DNA of 64,000 nucleotides. It comes from Hathewaya proteolytica DSM 3090 (GTDB lineage Bacteria; Bacillota; Clostridia; Clostridiales; Clostridiaceae). Shown here piece by piece: positions 52,675 to 61,158 of the stretch; the first letter of the stretch is position 1, and each line of letters starts with the position of its first letter. The stretch spans positions 1-64,000 of the forward strand of contig NZ_FRAD01000016.1 in NCBI RefSeq assembly GCF_900142225.1, written 5' to 3'. The position numbers were made by a program, and so were the translations under genes. The notes under the pieces are model-generated. The model had not been told where the DNA came from. It was given only the letters and a program-made list of their open reading frames with translations, and made no database searches.

Positions 52675-53781
52675 TTATACAAGCCTTTTTTGTTTCATCT
52701 GATCTTGTATTTCTTTAAGTCTCTTCATACTCTCTTGTCTTTGGTTCTTGTTCTCTTCTTCAATATTTCTAGTTTCCTCTATACCTTGCATTATGGTATT
52801 CCATGTGCGCTCTATGGTATCTATCTTTACCGTAGAAGAGCCTGATAGCCTTGCTATATCTGTACTCTGCTGTCTCAAGTTTTCAGCATTCTTTATAAGA
52901 AGCTCATTAGTAGTCCTATCTAATTCATTTAAAGATTGAACCACGTTGCTTTGTCTCTTAAGGGCTACAGCTTGAACAATACCGTTCTTAAATACTGGTA
53001 TTGTCACAACAAAAGCAGAGTGTATTTTTGAAATTAATTTATAATTCCCCTTTTGAATCATTCTAATCTGAGGTGCTGTCTGTACTGACACCATCCTAGC
53101 CATCTGAAGGTCGTATATCCTCTGTCTTAAAAGCTCTAGAGAATCCTTTGCATTTTGAAGTTTTACAACATCCATCTGATCTCCAGAGGTATTGGCCGTC
53201 TGCTCTAGTGATGGGATGATTTTTGTAACTACTTCATTTTCAATGATTTCTCCAGCCATGATATACTTTTCAAGTTCCTTGTAGTAATGTATGTTTTCTT
53301 CATAAAGATTATCTAAAATTGCGTTGGTCTGGTTTATATCTTTTTTGTATGCAACTAATTCAGTGTAAATATTGTCGATTTCTCCGCCTATGGTGCGGTA
53401 TTTACCCATGATTTTATCCACACTCTTTGACGCTTTTCCGAATAGCTTATCGAAAAATCCCGGCTTTTCTTCCTTTACAAAATCGTTTCTATCAAACTTC
53501 TTCATTATGACAGTTAGCTGCTTTATCATGTCCCCAGAACTTTCCACACTGGAACTTTTAATGCTGTTTAAAATTTTATCAGCATACTGAGATATTTTCT
53601 GTGCTGGTTCACTTCCAAATTCTAGTATAGAATTGCTATTGTTAATGTCCATTTTCGTAGTAAGTTCAACCACTTCTGGTGAAGACTTAAGCTCCTGCTC
53701 ATAGGCATTGGTGATCTCAACTATCTCATTTTCACTGTTTTCTGGTATTACAATTGCATCTTGAATGTTTTCATTTTCCAT
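52675..53781 (-). CDS. telA: TelA/KlaA family toxic anion resistance protein
   Basis: A 368-residue, almost entirely helical cytoplasmic protein of the TelA (KlaA, YceH) family (IKQLTVIMKKFDRNDF, then LFGKASKSVDKIMGKYRTIGGEIDNIY and YKLISKIHSAFVVTIPVFKNGIVQAVALKRQ are the conserved blocks). Members are linked to tellurite, antibiotic and envelope stress tolerance, but the mechanism is unknown. ATG with GAGAGGTG upstream. It follows a YceG-type gene, its usual partner. Confidence 0.92.
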   Translation of the reverse strand: MENENIQDAIVIPENSENEIVEITNAYEQELKSSPEVVELTTKMDINNSNSILEFGSEPAQKISQYADKILNSIKSSSVESSGDMIKQLTVIMKKFDRNDFVKEEKPGFFDKLFGKASKSVDKIMGKYRTIGGEIDNIYTELVAYKKDINQTNAILDNLYEENIHYYKELEKYIMAGEIIENEVVTKIIPSLEQTANTSGDQMDVVKLQNAKDSLELLRQRIYDLQMARMVSVQTAPQIRMIQKGNYKLISKIHSAFVVTIPVFKNGIVQAVALKRQSNVVQSLNELDRTTNELLIKNAENLRQQSTDIARLSGSSTVKIDTIERTWNTIMQGIEETRNIEEENKNQRQESMKRLKEIQDQMKQKRLV

Positions 53782-53833
53782 ATTTTACACCTCTCAATTT
53801 TAGATTCATACTTTTAACAAAATAAGAACAGGA

Positions 53834-55456
53834 CTATACTCCAAAGAGCCTCTTAAACAAACCTTTCTTTTCCTTAGGTTCTCTAAGCTTCAAATTAAAA
53901 CTCATCTTGTCTAATGTGTGTACATCGTATAGCTCATTATATACATAATTTTCAATATCATTATATCCCGATGGATTAAAAATAACAATGTCTACTCCCA
54001 TATAATTCATAAGAGTCAACAAAATACAATCCTCCAAAGAAAGATTTCCATTTTGTTCATTGTTATATATTATTATTCTCGGCACCTCATCAGGATAATC
54101 GAAGTTCTGGAGTAATTGCATAAATTTTGTGTCCATGCTATTGATAAGCACCGAAAAAATTTCCACCTGTAAATCTCTTAATTCCTCATTTTGCTTATTG
54201 TATACCACGGGATTTAAACACAATTCCCGAATATTTTCACCTAAAGCACGTTGAAGTCCAGTCCTAAGCTCACTATAAGGCCACCAACTGCTATTTATCA
54301 TTCTATCTACATCAAAATAATTACCCCTAGTTGGATATACCTCATTAAATTTTTGGTATTCTAAGGTTACAAAGTTCACCATAGGCAACTTATTTATAAA
54401 TGTGTTCTTCTCATATTTTTTTATGTTCTTTATATACTGAAAATACTCTTCTATATCTTCAGTTACACCTCTTATCTTTGCAAATACATTGGGTATGTAT
54501 ACCGTGCCGTTCTTTATCTTCCATCCTTCTCTTAGGCTAGCTTTTTCTCTCATCCATATTTGAATTTCCTCAAAGGTGGTTTTTAATGTAACATTTTTAA
54601 CACTGTATTCTGTAAACTGCCATGGTCTATAAAAATTAGTGTCTTCATTAAAGAGGATTTTATCCATTTCCTCTTTAGCACCATAGGCAGTGGTATTAAC
54701 CCTCTCATTGAAGCTAGCAGGTAAATCTTTCAAAAGACAGCGGTTGGAGTAAGTAACCACTCTTGAAAAACTGCATTGAGGATCCAAAGCATCAAAAATC
54801 TTATCATCTTCAGTGTTAAAAAACACCACATCCACTCCTAGCATCCAAAGCAAGAATAAGAACAGCGCCTCTTCTTCGGAAATTTCACCATAGAAAAGCA
54901 CCTTAGGGTTTTTTCCATCAAAATCATAATTAATAAATAACTGAGGTATATAGATGTTTATCCAATGAACCATTAATGATAAGGCTTTTATTACGTCTAC
55001 ATGGTCACCTTTAACCCTTACAAAGTAGTCCAGCACCACCCTCAAAGTATTGGTTATTTGATCCAATATAATAGGCCCCAGACTCTCTGAGAAAAGTCCA
55101 TTGTCCTTGCATTTTTGTATAAGAAATAAAATATCACCTTTGTATTTTGTCAAGTTTTGCACAGAGCTTTGAATTTTTATAGATACATCCCTTGAAAAAC
55201 CTTTGGTTACTTTAAGGTAAAGTGTCCCTAAAACTCTTAGTTCTCTATCTATTCTAAGTATATCGTCGAAATACTCTTCATTATTCTCTTTTATACCTAT
55301 AAATCTATAAAAATAAGTTGGTACTGTAACCGTAGATGAAGATAATGCAAAGCCCTTTCTTATTCGTACATCAGTTTTTAAATCCTGCCAAACCTTATCG
55401 CTTAAATCCAGGTTTCTACTATTTATATGCAACTTACCTTCATTAGCCTTTTTCAT
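53834..55456 (-). CDS. YceG-family protein, partner of TelA
   Basis: A 540-residue protein matching the YceG family, placed by comparative genomics in the ter stress systems as a component of a putative biosynthetic module. Two related halves are visible: each has a WQFTEY/VWQDL-like segment, then an RIDRELRVL or INKLPMVNF block, and ends with LLWMLGVDVVFFNTEDD or LTLMNYMGVDIVIFNPSG. That internal repetition suggests a duplicated domain. The C-terminus is basic (EKKGLFKRLFGV). The ATG at 55456 lies 9 bases after AAGGGTG; a GTG four codons upstream is less likely. Confidence 0.82.
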   Translation of the reverse strand: MKKANEGKLHINSRNLDLSDKVWQDLKTDVRIRKGFALSSSTVTVPTYFYRFIGIKENNEEYFDDILRIDRELRVLGTLYLKVTKGFSRDVSIKIQSSVQNLTKYKGDILFLIQKCKDNGLFSESLGPIILDQITNTLRVVLDYFVRVKGDHVDVIKALSLMVHWINIYIPQLFINYDFDGKNPKVLFYGEISEEEALFLFLLWMLGVDVVFFNTEDDKIFDALDPQCSFSRVVTYSNRCLLKDLPASFNERVNTTAYGAKEEMDKILFNEDTNFYRPWQFTEYSVKNVTLKTTFEEIQIWMREKASLREGWKIKNGTVYIPNVFAKIRGVTEDIEEYFQYIKNIKKYEKNTFINKLPMVNFVTLEYQKFNEVYPTRGNYFDVDRMINSSWWPYSELRTGLQRALGENIRELCLNPVVYNKQNEELRDLQVEIFSVLINSMDTKFMQLLQNFDYPDEVPRIIIYNNEQNGNLSLEDCILLTLMNYMGVDIVIFNPSGYNDIENYVYNELYDVHTLDKMSFNLKLREPKEKKGLFKRLFGV

Positions 55457-55536
55457 AAAACATATCACCCTTTAAAACCATTATTATATCCTATAGTATA
55501 TCATAGGCAGCTATAAATATGAATATTTACCTATAA

Positions 55537-55574
55537 GAAAAGTTATGCAAGAGTTTATACCTACATAACTTTTC
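55537..55574 (-). terminator. terminator after SPFH gene
   Basis: An 11-bp stem, GAAAAGTTATG/CATAACTTTTC, with a 16-base loop, 11 bases after the SPFH stop codon; A/T flanks suit either strand. Confidence 0.75.
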
Positions 55575-55585
55575 TTTAAATTTAC

Positions 55586-56551
55586 TTACTGTTTATCCTC
55601 AACATTTTCATTTTTATTGCCCTTTAAAATATCAGCTATAGCAGCTATATTTCCAAGGGAAGATAAAGTTTCATTTGGGAGTATAAGCTTGTTAGCTGGG
55701 CATGTAGCTAATTCTTTTAACGCCTCCACCTGCTTTAATGCTATAACAGTTTCGTTAGTACCGGACTCAATGATTGCCCTGTTTACTTTCTCGATAGCAC
55801 TAGCCTGTGCAACCGCTATGGCTTCTATAGCCTTAGCTTTACCTTCTGCTTCAAGGAGCTGAGATTCCTTAAGACCTTCTGCTCTTCTTATATTGGCTTC
55901 CTTATCAGCCTCTGCCTGAAGAATTTTAGCTGTTTTAGCACCCTCAGCTTTTTCAATTTCACTTTGTCTTTGACCTTCTGCTTGAAGAATAAATGCTCTT
56001 TTATCTCTTTCTGCCCTCATCTGTTTTTCCATGGCCTGCTGAATTTCAGCTGGTGGAATAATGTTTTTAATTTCTACAGAAAGTATTTTGATCCCATAGG
56101 CATCTGTGATTTCATCTATAATCTGTAAAAGTTTTGAGTTGATCCTGTCTCTTCCAGATAAAACTTCATCAAGAGTCATTTCACCAACAATATTTCTCAT
56201 GTTAGTTATAGTGGAATACACTATACCTGATTTATAGTTTTCAATATTGTAAACTGCATCTTCTGGATTTAAAACTTTGTAGAATATAACGTTGTCAATA
56301 GATATCTTAACGTTATCTTTTGTGATAACATTCTGTGGCTCTATGTCTAATATTTGCTGCTTTGTAGATATCTTTTTTCTTACAAAGTCAGCAAAAGGTA
56401 TAGTCAAATGCCATCCTGGTTCAAGGGTCTTTTTATACTGTCCTAATCTCTCAATGATATACACATACCCTGTGTTTACCACCTTTATTGCCGATGAAAT
56501 AACTATAATACATACAACTAAAACAATTGCTCCAATAATATAACCGTTCAT
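55586..56551 (-). CDS. SPFH/band 7 (stomatin-like, QmcA-type) membrane protein
   Basis: A 321-residue protein with one N-terminal membrane segment (about 5-25), an SPFH domain (about 26-190: IIERLGQYKKTLEPGWHLTIPF, KQQILDIEPQNVITKDNV), and an Ala/Glu/Lys-rich coiled coil (about 190-255). Such scaffolds form oligomers in ordered membrane patches. The ATG follows AGGAGGGG and lies 2 bases after the NfeD stop, the standard SPFH-NfeD pairing. Confidence 0.94.
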   Translation of the reverse strand: MNGYIIGAIVLVVCIIVISSAIKVVNTGYVYIIERLGQYKKTLEPGWHLTIPFADFVRKKISTKQQILDIEPQNVITKDNVKISIDNVIFYKVLNPEDAVYNIENYKSGIVYSTITNMRNIVGEMTLDEVLSGRDRINSKLLQIIDEITDAYGIKILSVEIKNIIPPAEIQQAMEKQMRAERDKRAFILQAEGQRQSEIEKAEGAKTAKILQAEADKEANIRRAEGLKESQLLEAEGKAKAIEAIAVAQASAIEKVNRAIIESGTNETVIALKQVEALKELATCPANKLILPNETLSSLGNIAAIADILKGNKNENVEDKQ

Positions 56552-56553
56552 TT

Positions 56554-57009
56554 TTACCCCTCCTGCTTATTTATATTTTCATTAAATTTTGTTACCATTA
56601 ACTTTGTTCCCTTAATACCTGTAACCTTAAGCTTTTCATCCTTTCTTATAATGTTTCCAGTGTTAATAACTGTCCAATAGATGCCATTGACTTTCAGCTG
56701 TCCACTATCTTTAATGTCATTTTCAGCTACAAAAACTTCTCCAATATAGCTATTCTCCATAGTATCCTTTGGTTTTACAGATTTTTTTATCATCTTTCTC
56801 GCCATTGGATATCCTATCACTATTCCCAACACACTAACTGCAAAAAACAGGATTATTTGAACTCCCATGGATGCTCCTAGAATGTTGGCCACAGTAGCAA
56901 CTAGTGCACCTAAAGAAAACCATATAAAGATCATAAGGCTGGACATTATATCTGCTACAACGCCAAGGACAATTACGGCAATCCAAATATACATAATGTA
57001 CTGTTCCAC
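56554..57009 (-). CDS. NfeD family membrane protein
   Basis: A 151-residue protein with three to four helices in the first 75 residues and a C-terminal OB-fold domain (GEVFVAENDIKDSGQLKVNGIYWTV). NfeD short forms always accompany an SPFH partner and help its assembly. GTG start at 57009, 7 bases after GGGGGG. The SPFH gene follows immediately. Confidence 0.92.
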   Translation of the reverse strand: MEQYIMYIWIAVIVLGVVADIMSSLMIFIWFSLGALVATVANILGASMGVQIILFFAVSVLGIVIGYPMARKMIKKSVKPKDTMENSYIGEVFVAENDIKDSGQLKVNGIYWTVINTGNIIRKDEKLKVTGIKGTKLMVTKFNENINKQEG

Positions 57010-57304
57010 AATGTTTCCCCCCTTTATTATTATTTAAATTAATCACACATAATTCATGATGTTATTGAATTTTTGTATAATTAGTATGTATATATAATAT
57101 TATATTTCATCCTATTTTTAAAGGTTTGTTTTAACCCTTTAAAGGTTATTTAATACCTCTTAGCTATTTTTAAATGATATTATATATATTTCTCTTAGTT
57201 TCTCACCATTTCTCATTAATTTAATATATATTACAATATTAATAATGTTTAAACTTTTTTATAATTATACCACATAAGCTATATAAATCATAGGACAACC
57301 CTCG
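57010..57304. other. AT-rich divergent intergenic region
   Basis: The stretch between the divergent nfeD and nadE genes. It contains a small symmetric motif, AACCCTTTAAAGGTT, near 57133 and many TATA-like runs, but no frame, RNA fold or repeat that I can support. Confidence 0.5.
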
Positions 57305-57333
57305 TGTACAATAATTTTCTTTTATGCTATAAT
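57305..57333 (+). promoter_or_regulatory. nadE promoter
   Basis: Extended -10 TGCTATAAT (hexamer 57328-57333), 17-base spacer, and a weak -35 TGTACA (57305-57310). Confidence 0.6.
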
Positions 57334-57360
57334 ATCTACAAAATTATTTAGTTTAATCTG

Positions 57361-57375
57361 AAAGGTGTGACCTTT
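57361..57375 (+). promoter_or_regulatory. nadE ribosome site inside a small hairpin
   Basis: The ribosome site AAAGGTG forms a perfect 6-bp hairpin (AAAGGT-GTG-ACCTTT) ending 2 bases before the ATG. The stem could lower translation; regulation is inference. Confidence 0.4.
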
Positions 57376-57377
57376 AT

Positions 57378-59288
57378 ATGAACATCCCATTTTTACGTAC
57401 AGGAGCTGGCTGTCCAAAATCAAAAGTATCCAACGTAAATTATAATTTAGAACAAATAATACATTGCATAGATGAAGCCCACAAAAAGGAAATAAAACTT
57501 CTAGTTTTCCCTGAACTGTGTACCACCTCATATACCTGTGCTGACCTATTTTTTAACAGGAAACTTATCAATGACTCCAATGAAGCATTGCATAAAATAG
57601 CTACTTACTGCAAAGATTTAGATATGTTTGTGGTCATAGGTGCTCCAATTATAAATAATAATCGCCTATTCAATTGTGCAGTTAATATATTTCACGGAGA
57701 GATTCTAGGTATTATACCAAAAAGCTACCTTCCCAATAGCAATGAATTTTATGAGAAGAGATGGTTTACTGAAGGCCTAAACATTAGAAACTCCTATGTA
57801 AACTTAAGTTTTCAAGAACATATCCCCTTTGGAACGGATTTAATCTTCTCTAATGACAATATAAAAATTGCTTGTGAAATCTGCCAAGACCTTTGGGTAC
57901 CAGTGCCTCCTAGCTCATATTATACATTAAACGGTGCAAATATTATATGCAACTGCTCAGCTTCAAATGAGTTAATGTTTAAAAATGATTATAGAAAAAA
58001 ACTTATAGAAATACAGAGTTCAAAATGTCAATGCGCCTATGTATATTCCTCTTGTGGCATCCATGAGTCCACCACAGATGTGATTTTTTCTGGAAGTACG
58101 TTTATATATGAAAACGGCACAGAACTTGCTTGTGGAGACAGATTTAGCAGTGAAAATGAACTAATTTATAATGATATAGATATAGAGTTTCTAGATGGCA
58201 TACGTATAGAAAACAATAATTCTACCTTCCTTGGTACAGAGTATTCCATGAGAGAAATATGCTTTAAATACAATAATACTAGTATATGCCACTTGATGCA
58301 CACTTATAATCCCCTACCCTTCTTACCAGATGAAAAAAATAAGCACGAGGTATGCGCTGATATTTTCATGATGCAATGCACGGCCCTTATGAAAAGACTT
58401 AACCATATCAACAATGAAAAAATCGTTCTGGGCATCTCCGGTGGATTGGATTCTACTTTGGCTCTAATATGTGCATGTAAGACCATGAATATGATGAATT
58501 TGCCTCTTAAAAATATAATCGCCGTCACCATGCCAGGCTTTGGCACCACTGATAGAACTTATGACAATGCAGTCTCCCTTTGCAAAACTCTAGGCACAGA
58601 CTTAAGAGAAATAAGCATAGTAGCTGCAAGCCTTCAACACTTTGAAGATATAGGTCATGATAAATCCAATCATGATATTACATATGAAAATGTTCAAGCA
58701 AGAGAGAGAACTCAGATATTAATGGACCTTGCCAACAAGGAACATGCTCTCCTTCTAGGAACTGGCGATCTTTCTGAAATTGCCTTAGGTTGGAGCACCT
58801 TCAACGGAGACCACATGTCCATGTACTCCATAAACTGCTCTATTCCAAAGACTCTAGTACAGTATCTTGTAAATTATACAGCTATAGAAGATTTAGACTT
58901 TAAAAATTGTAGCGAAGTATTGCTTGATATAGTTGGAACGCCTATAAGTCCAGAGTTACTTCCAAAAAACGAGCAAGGTGAAATAGATCAAAAAACTGAA
59001 GATTTAATAGGGCCTTATGAACTTCACGACTTTTTCCTATATCACCTTATGACTGAGAACTCCACCCCTGAAAGACTTTTCCGCATATCCTGTGCTACTT
59101 TTCAATCAAAGTATGCTGAGGATGTCATAAAGAAATGGCTAAATAAATTTATGTATAGATTTGTAACTCAGCAATTTAAACGCTCTACCATACCAGATGG
59201 ACCAAAGGTAACTCCTGTGGGATTATCTCCTAGAGGCGATTTGAAAATGCCTTCCGATGCCTCCTATGATGGATGGATGCTTGAATAA
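57378..59288 (+). CDS. nadE: glutamine-dependent NAD+ synthetase
   Basis: A 636-residue two-domain enzyme making NAD+ from deamido-NAD+. The N-terminal nitrilase-like glutaminase has its Glu-Lys-Cys set in LLVFPELCTTSY (E46), IIPKSYLP and ACEICQDLW; the C-terminal synthetase has the P-loop LGISGGLDST and GTGDLSEIALGW. The ammonia made from glutamine is channelled to the synthetase. The start residues fit the family. Single plus-strand gene with its own promoter and terminator. Confidence 0.96.
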   Translation: MNIPFLRTGAGCPKSKVSNVNYNLEQIIHCIDEAHKKEIKLLVFPELCTTSYTCADLFFNRKLINDSNEALHKIATYCKDLDMFVVIGAPIINNNRLFNCAVNIFHGEILGIIPKSYLPNSNEFYEKRWFTEGLNIRNSYVNLSFQEHIPFGTDLIFSNDNIKIACEICQDLWVPVPPSSYYTLNGANIICNCSASNELMFKNDYRKKLIEIQSSKCQCAYVYSSCGIHESTTDVIFSGSTFIYENGTELACGDRFSSENELIYNDIDIEFLDGIRIENNNSTFLGTEYSMREICFKYNNTSICHLMHTYNPLPFLPDEKNKHEVCADIFMMQCTALMKRLNHINNEKIVLGISGGLDSTLALICACKTMNMMNLPLKNIIAVTMPGFGTTDRTYDNAVSLCKTLGTDLREISIVAASLQHFEDIGHDKSNHDITYENVQARERTQILMDLANKEHALLLGTGDLSEIALGWSTFNGDHMSMYSINCSIPKTLVQYLVNYTAIEDLDFKNCSEVLLDIVGTPISPELLPKNEQGEIDQKTEDLIGPYELHDFFLYHLMTENSTPERLFRISCATFQSKYAEDVIKKWLNKFMYRFVTQQFKRSTIPDGPKVTPVGLSPRGDLKMPSDASYDGWMLE

Positions 59289-59310
59289 TTAGTTTATTGA
59301 TGAATACACA

Positions 59311-59345
59311 GTGCCATGAATACTATAATTCATGGCACCGTTTTT
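59311..59345. terminator. terminator after nadE
   Basis: An 11-bp stem, GTGCCATGAAT/ATTCATGGCAC, followed by CGTTTTTG; also usable by the convergent minus-strand gene. Confidence 0.85.
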
Positions 59346-59355
59346 GAATAATATT

Positions 59356-60126
59356 TTACTGTACTGTTTTTAATGTTTCTAAAGCTTTTCTAAATTCATC
59401 GCTCATAGTTATATTCAATTTTTCATATTCTTCAAATAATATTTCTACGAACTCTGGTCTCCACTGAATATTGGAATCATCCCTTATTAATATCTTTTCG
59501 TACTCTGAACGATTATAAATATAACATCTCAACCAAAATTTATACTCTTGAGGTTGTGTAATATACTTATTTATACGCTCAAGGGATTCTTCATATTTTC
59601 CCTCTTTAGCTAATGCCCATCCCTGTAAAAAGTTATCTGTTTGACCGTTACGTATATACCAAACGAACTCACAACCATTGTTAATTTCACTTTGTATTAG
59701 ATTCTTTTCTTCTTCTGTAAATGAAGTACTATTTTCCACATTTATTACACGATTTAACTCATTTATATAAGATTTTCGTATTTCTTCAGCATACCCAACA
59801 TACTCCATTCTAAGATCTTCAATACGGTTTTCGGGGGCTAGAAAAGTATCTTTATAAGCCTTTTGTTCTAATTTACAAATTTCGTCATATATAACTTTAC
59901 ATTTCTCTTGTGCCTGAAGGGAAGCTTCAAAAATTACTTTTTCTATGCTCTCTAGAGTGTACTGCTGTATATTAGTATCTATTTTTATTGTGGTATCTAC
60001 GTTGGATCCCAGTTTATACTGACTTTCCCTGTACCTATAAAGCACAATAAGTAATATTAATAAGCATATACATATTACACCTATTATTTTAAAATTTATT
60101 TTTTTCTTTGAAGTTGAATTATTCAT
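59356..60126 (-). CDS. membrane-anchored protein of unknown function
   Basis: A 256-residue protein with a basic N-terminus and one membrane segment (about 13-33, FKIIGVICICLLILLIVLY), the rest outside and strongly helical and charged. Two lone cysteines occur in EKCKVIYDEICKLEQK. The second half (LAKEGKYEESLERINKYI) has a TPR-like pattern. I recognise no family. ATG after AAGGGGAA. Confidence 0.65.
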   Translation of the reverse strand: MNNSTSKKKINFKIIGVICICLLILLIVLYRYRESQYKLGSNVDTTIKIDTNIQQYTLESIEKVIFEASLQAQEKCKVIYDEICKLEQKAYKDTFLAPENRIEDLRMEYVGYAEEIRKSYINELNRVINVENSTSFTEEEKNLIQSEINNGCEFVWYIRNGQTDNFLQGWALAKEGKYEESLERINKYITQPQEYKFWLRCYIYNRSEYEKILIRDDSNIQWRPEFVEILFEEYEKLNITMSDEFRKALETLKTVQ

Positions 60127-60231
60127 ATGGTATTCCCCTTTTTTACATATTGCTATATATTTTTTATTCTATAAACATAGTATAATTTTTCAAATATGCT
60201 TACATCCCCATTTTACCAAGCTTTCCTATAC

Positions 60232-60402
60232 AAAAGCTCATCCTACAAATTTTTATCTGATGGCTAGCCGTTGTAACACACCCTCCTCTTTTAGGAGGGC
60301 GATAACAACGGACACGCCTCTAGATAACGATTTCTAACCTCCAGATGGAGTTAAAACTCAACCTGACGGTTAGAATTTTGTTTATTATTAAGATGAGCTT
60401 TT
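60232..60402. ncRNA. large multi-stem structured RNA candidate
   Basis: A 171-base element closed by a perfect 11-bp stem, AAAAGCTCATC (60232-60242) with GATGAGCTTTT (60392-60402). Inside are ACAAATTTTTA/TAGAATTTTGT (one mismatch, one pair that is U-G only on the plus strand), CCGTTGT/ACAACGG, CCCTCCT/AGGAGGG hairpin, GGCTAGCC, and CTAACC/GGTTAG enclosing CTCC-AGAT-GGAG. A TATAAT at 60181 precedes it on the plus strand; on the minus strand it would be the yaaR 3' region. No ORF. It recalls large clostridial non-coding RNAs, but I cannot name the family, and the strand is unresolved. Confidence 0.6.
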
Positions 60403-60410
60403 CAAGTCTG

Positions 60411-60833
60411 TTATTTATACATATCCACAACTAGCCCAGTTATTTCGTCTATGGTGGCAGCTATGTTGAGATTTTCCCTTTGTTCTGATAGTAGCCCCTG
60501 AGTTAATTCCTCTAGTTTATTATTTATAGTCTCTACAGTAATATAATACTGTGTCTGCCAAAAACTTATATCCTTTTTTATAGAGTACATATATTCCATT
60601 ACAGAATTAAGGTATTCTCTTATAAGATTTTTATAGACTTTTACATCTGCATAGGACTTTGATATAGCAAGTCTAGCCCCTTTAGTTTTTATATCTTTTA
60701 ATAAATTCTTTAATTCTTCTTCTGATTTCTGCTGACGAGCAAAGCTAAAGTTTTTTGAAAAATCTTTCTTAGATGATATGGTTTTATTGTCATTATTGAT
60801 TTTTGCACTTCTTCCTACACCTTTAATTTCCAT
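60411..60833 (-). CDS. YaaR family (DUF327) protein
   Basis: A 140-residue helical cytoplasmic protein of the YaaR family (ELKNLLKDIKTKGARLAISKSYADVKVYKNLIREYL and SFWQTQYYITVETINNKLEELT are conserved). Family function is unestablished; genes of this type often lie near flagellar or DNA-metabolism genes. ATG with AGGTGAG upstream. Its upstream region is shared, in the opposite direction, with the cation ATPase riboswitch. Confidence 0.85.
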   Translation of the reverse strand: MEIKGVGRSAKINNDNKTISSKKDFSKNFSFARQQKSEEELKNLLKDIKTKGARLAISKSYADVKVYKNLIREYLNSVMEYMYSIKKDISFWQTQYYITVETINNKLEELTQGLLSEQRENLNIAATIDEITGLVVDMYK

Positions 60834-60944
60834 GGAAACTCACCTCACTTTATTTAATTATATTATAGCCTAAATGATTGGTTATTACTATATTTATGTA
60901 AAGAGAAGGATTACATAGTAGCAAAAATATTTTTCCATAATATC

Positions 60945-60972
60945 TTGATATAAATAAGATTTCTGTTATAAT
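60945..60972 (+). promoter_or_regulatory. promoter of the cation ATPase leader
   Basis: TTGATA (60945-60950), 16-base spacer, TATAAT (60967-60972). The bases between 60834 and 60944 hold nothing recognisable. Confidence 0.65.
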
Positions 60973-61007
60973 ATCCTTATAATTTAGGTATACTTAATTA
61001 TGAAAAG

Positions 61008-61129
61008 AAATGAAGGGGAGTAGCAAACTAACCATAAATTATTCGTCAATACGACTTATGTCCGGATAATTTCTCCTATAAGGAGCTTGCAAGACCTTTG
61101 TTCAGTTATTCTGAGCAAGGGTTTTTTTA
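61008..61129 (+). promoter_or_regulatory. yybP-ykoY (manganese) riboswitch with terminator
   Basis: AAGGGGAGTAGC (61013-61024) and GCTTGCAAGACCTT (61085-61098) are the two conserved sides of the yybP-ykoY element, with a GTCAATACGAC arm between. The overlapping terminator pairs ACCTTTGTTCAG with CTGAGCAAGGGT (61094-61122; two G-U pairs on this strand) before seven T. The known ligand of this class is Mn2+, which prevents termination, so the ATPase should be made when manganese is high. Confidence 0.9.
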
Positions 61130-61158
61130 TACATTATTTTTAAGGAAGGTGAAATTTA

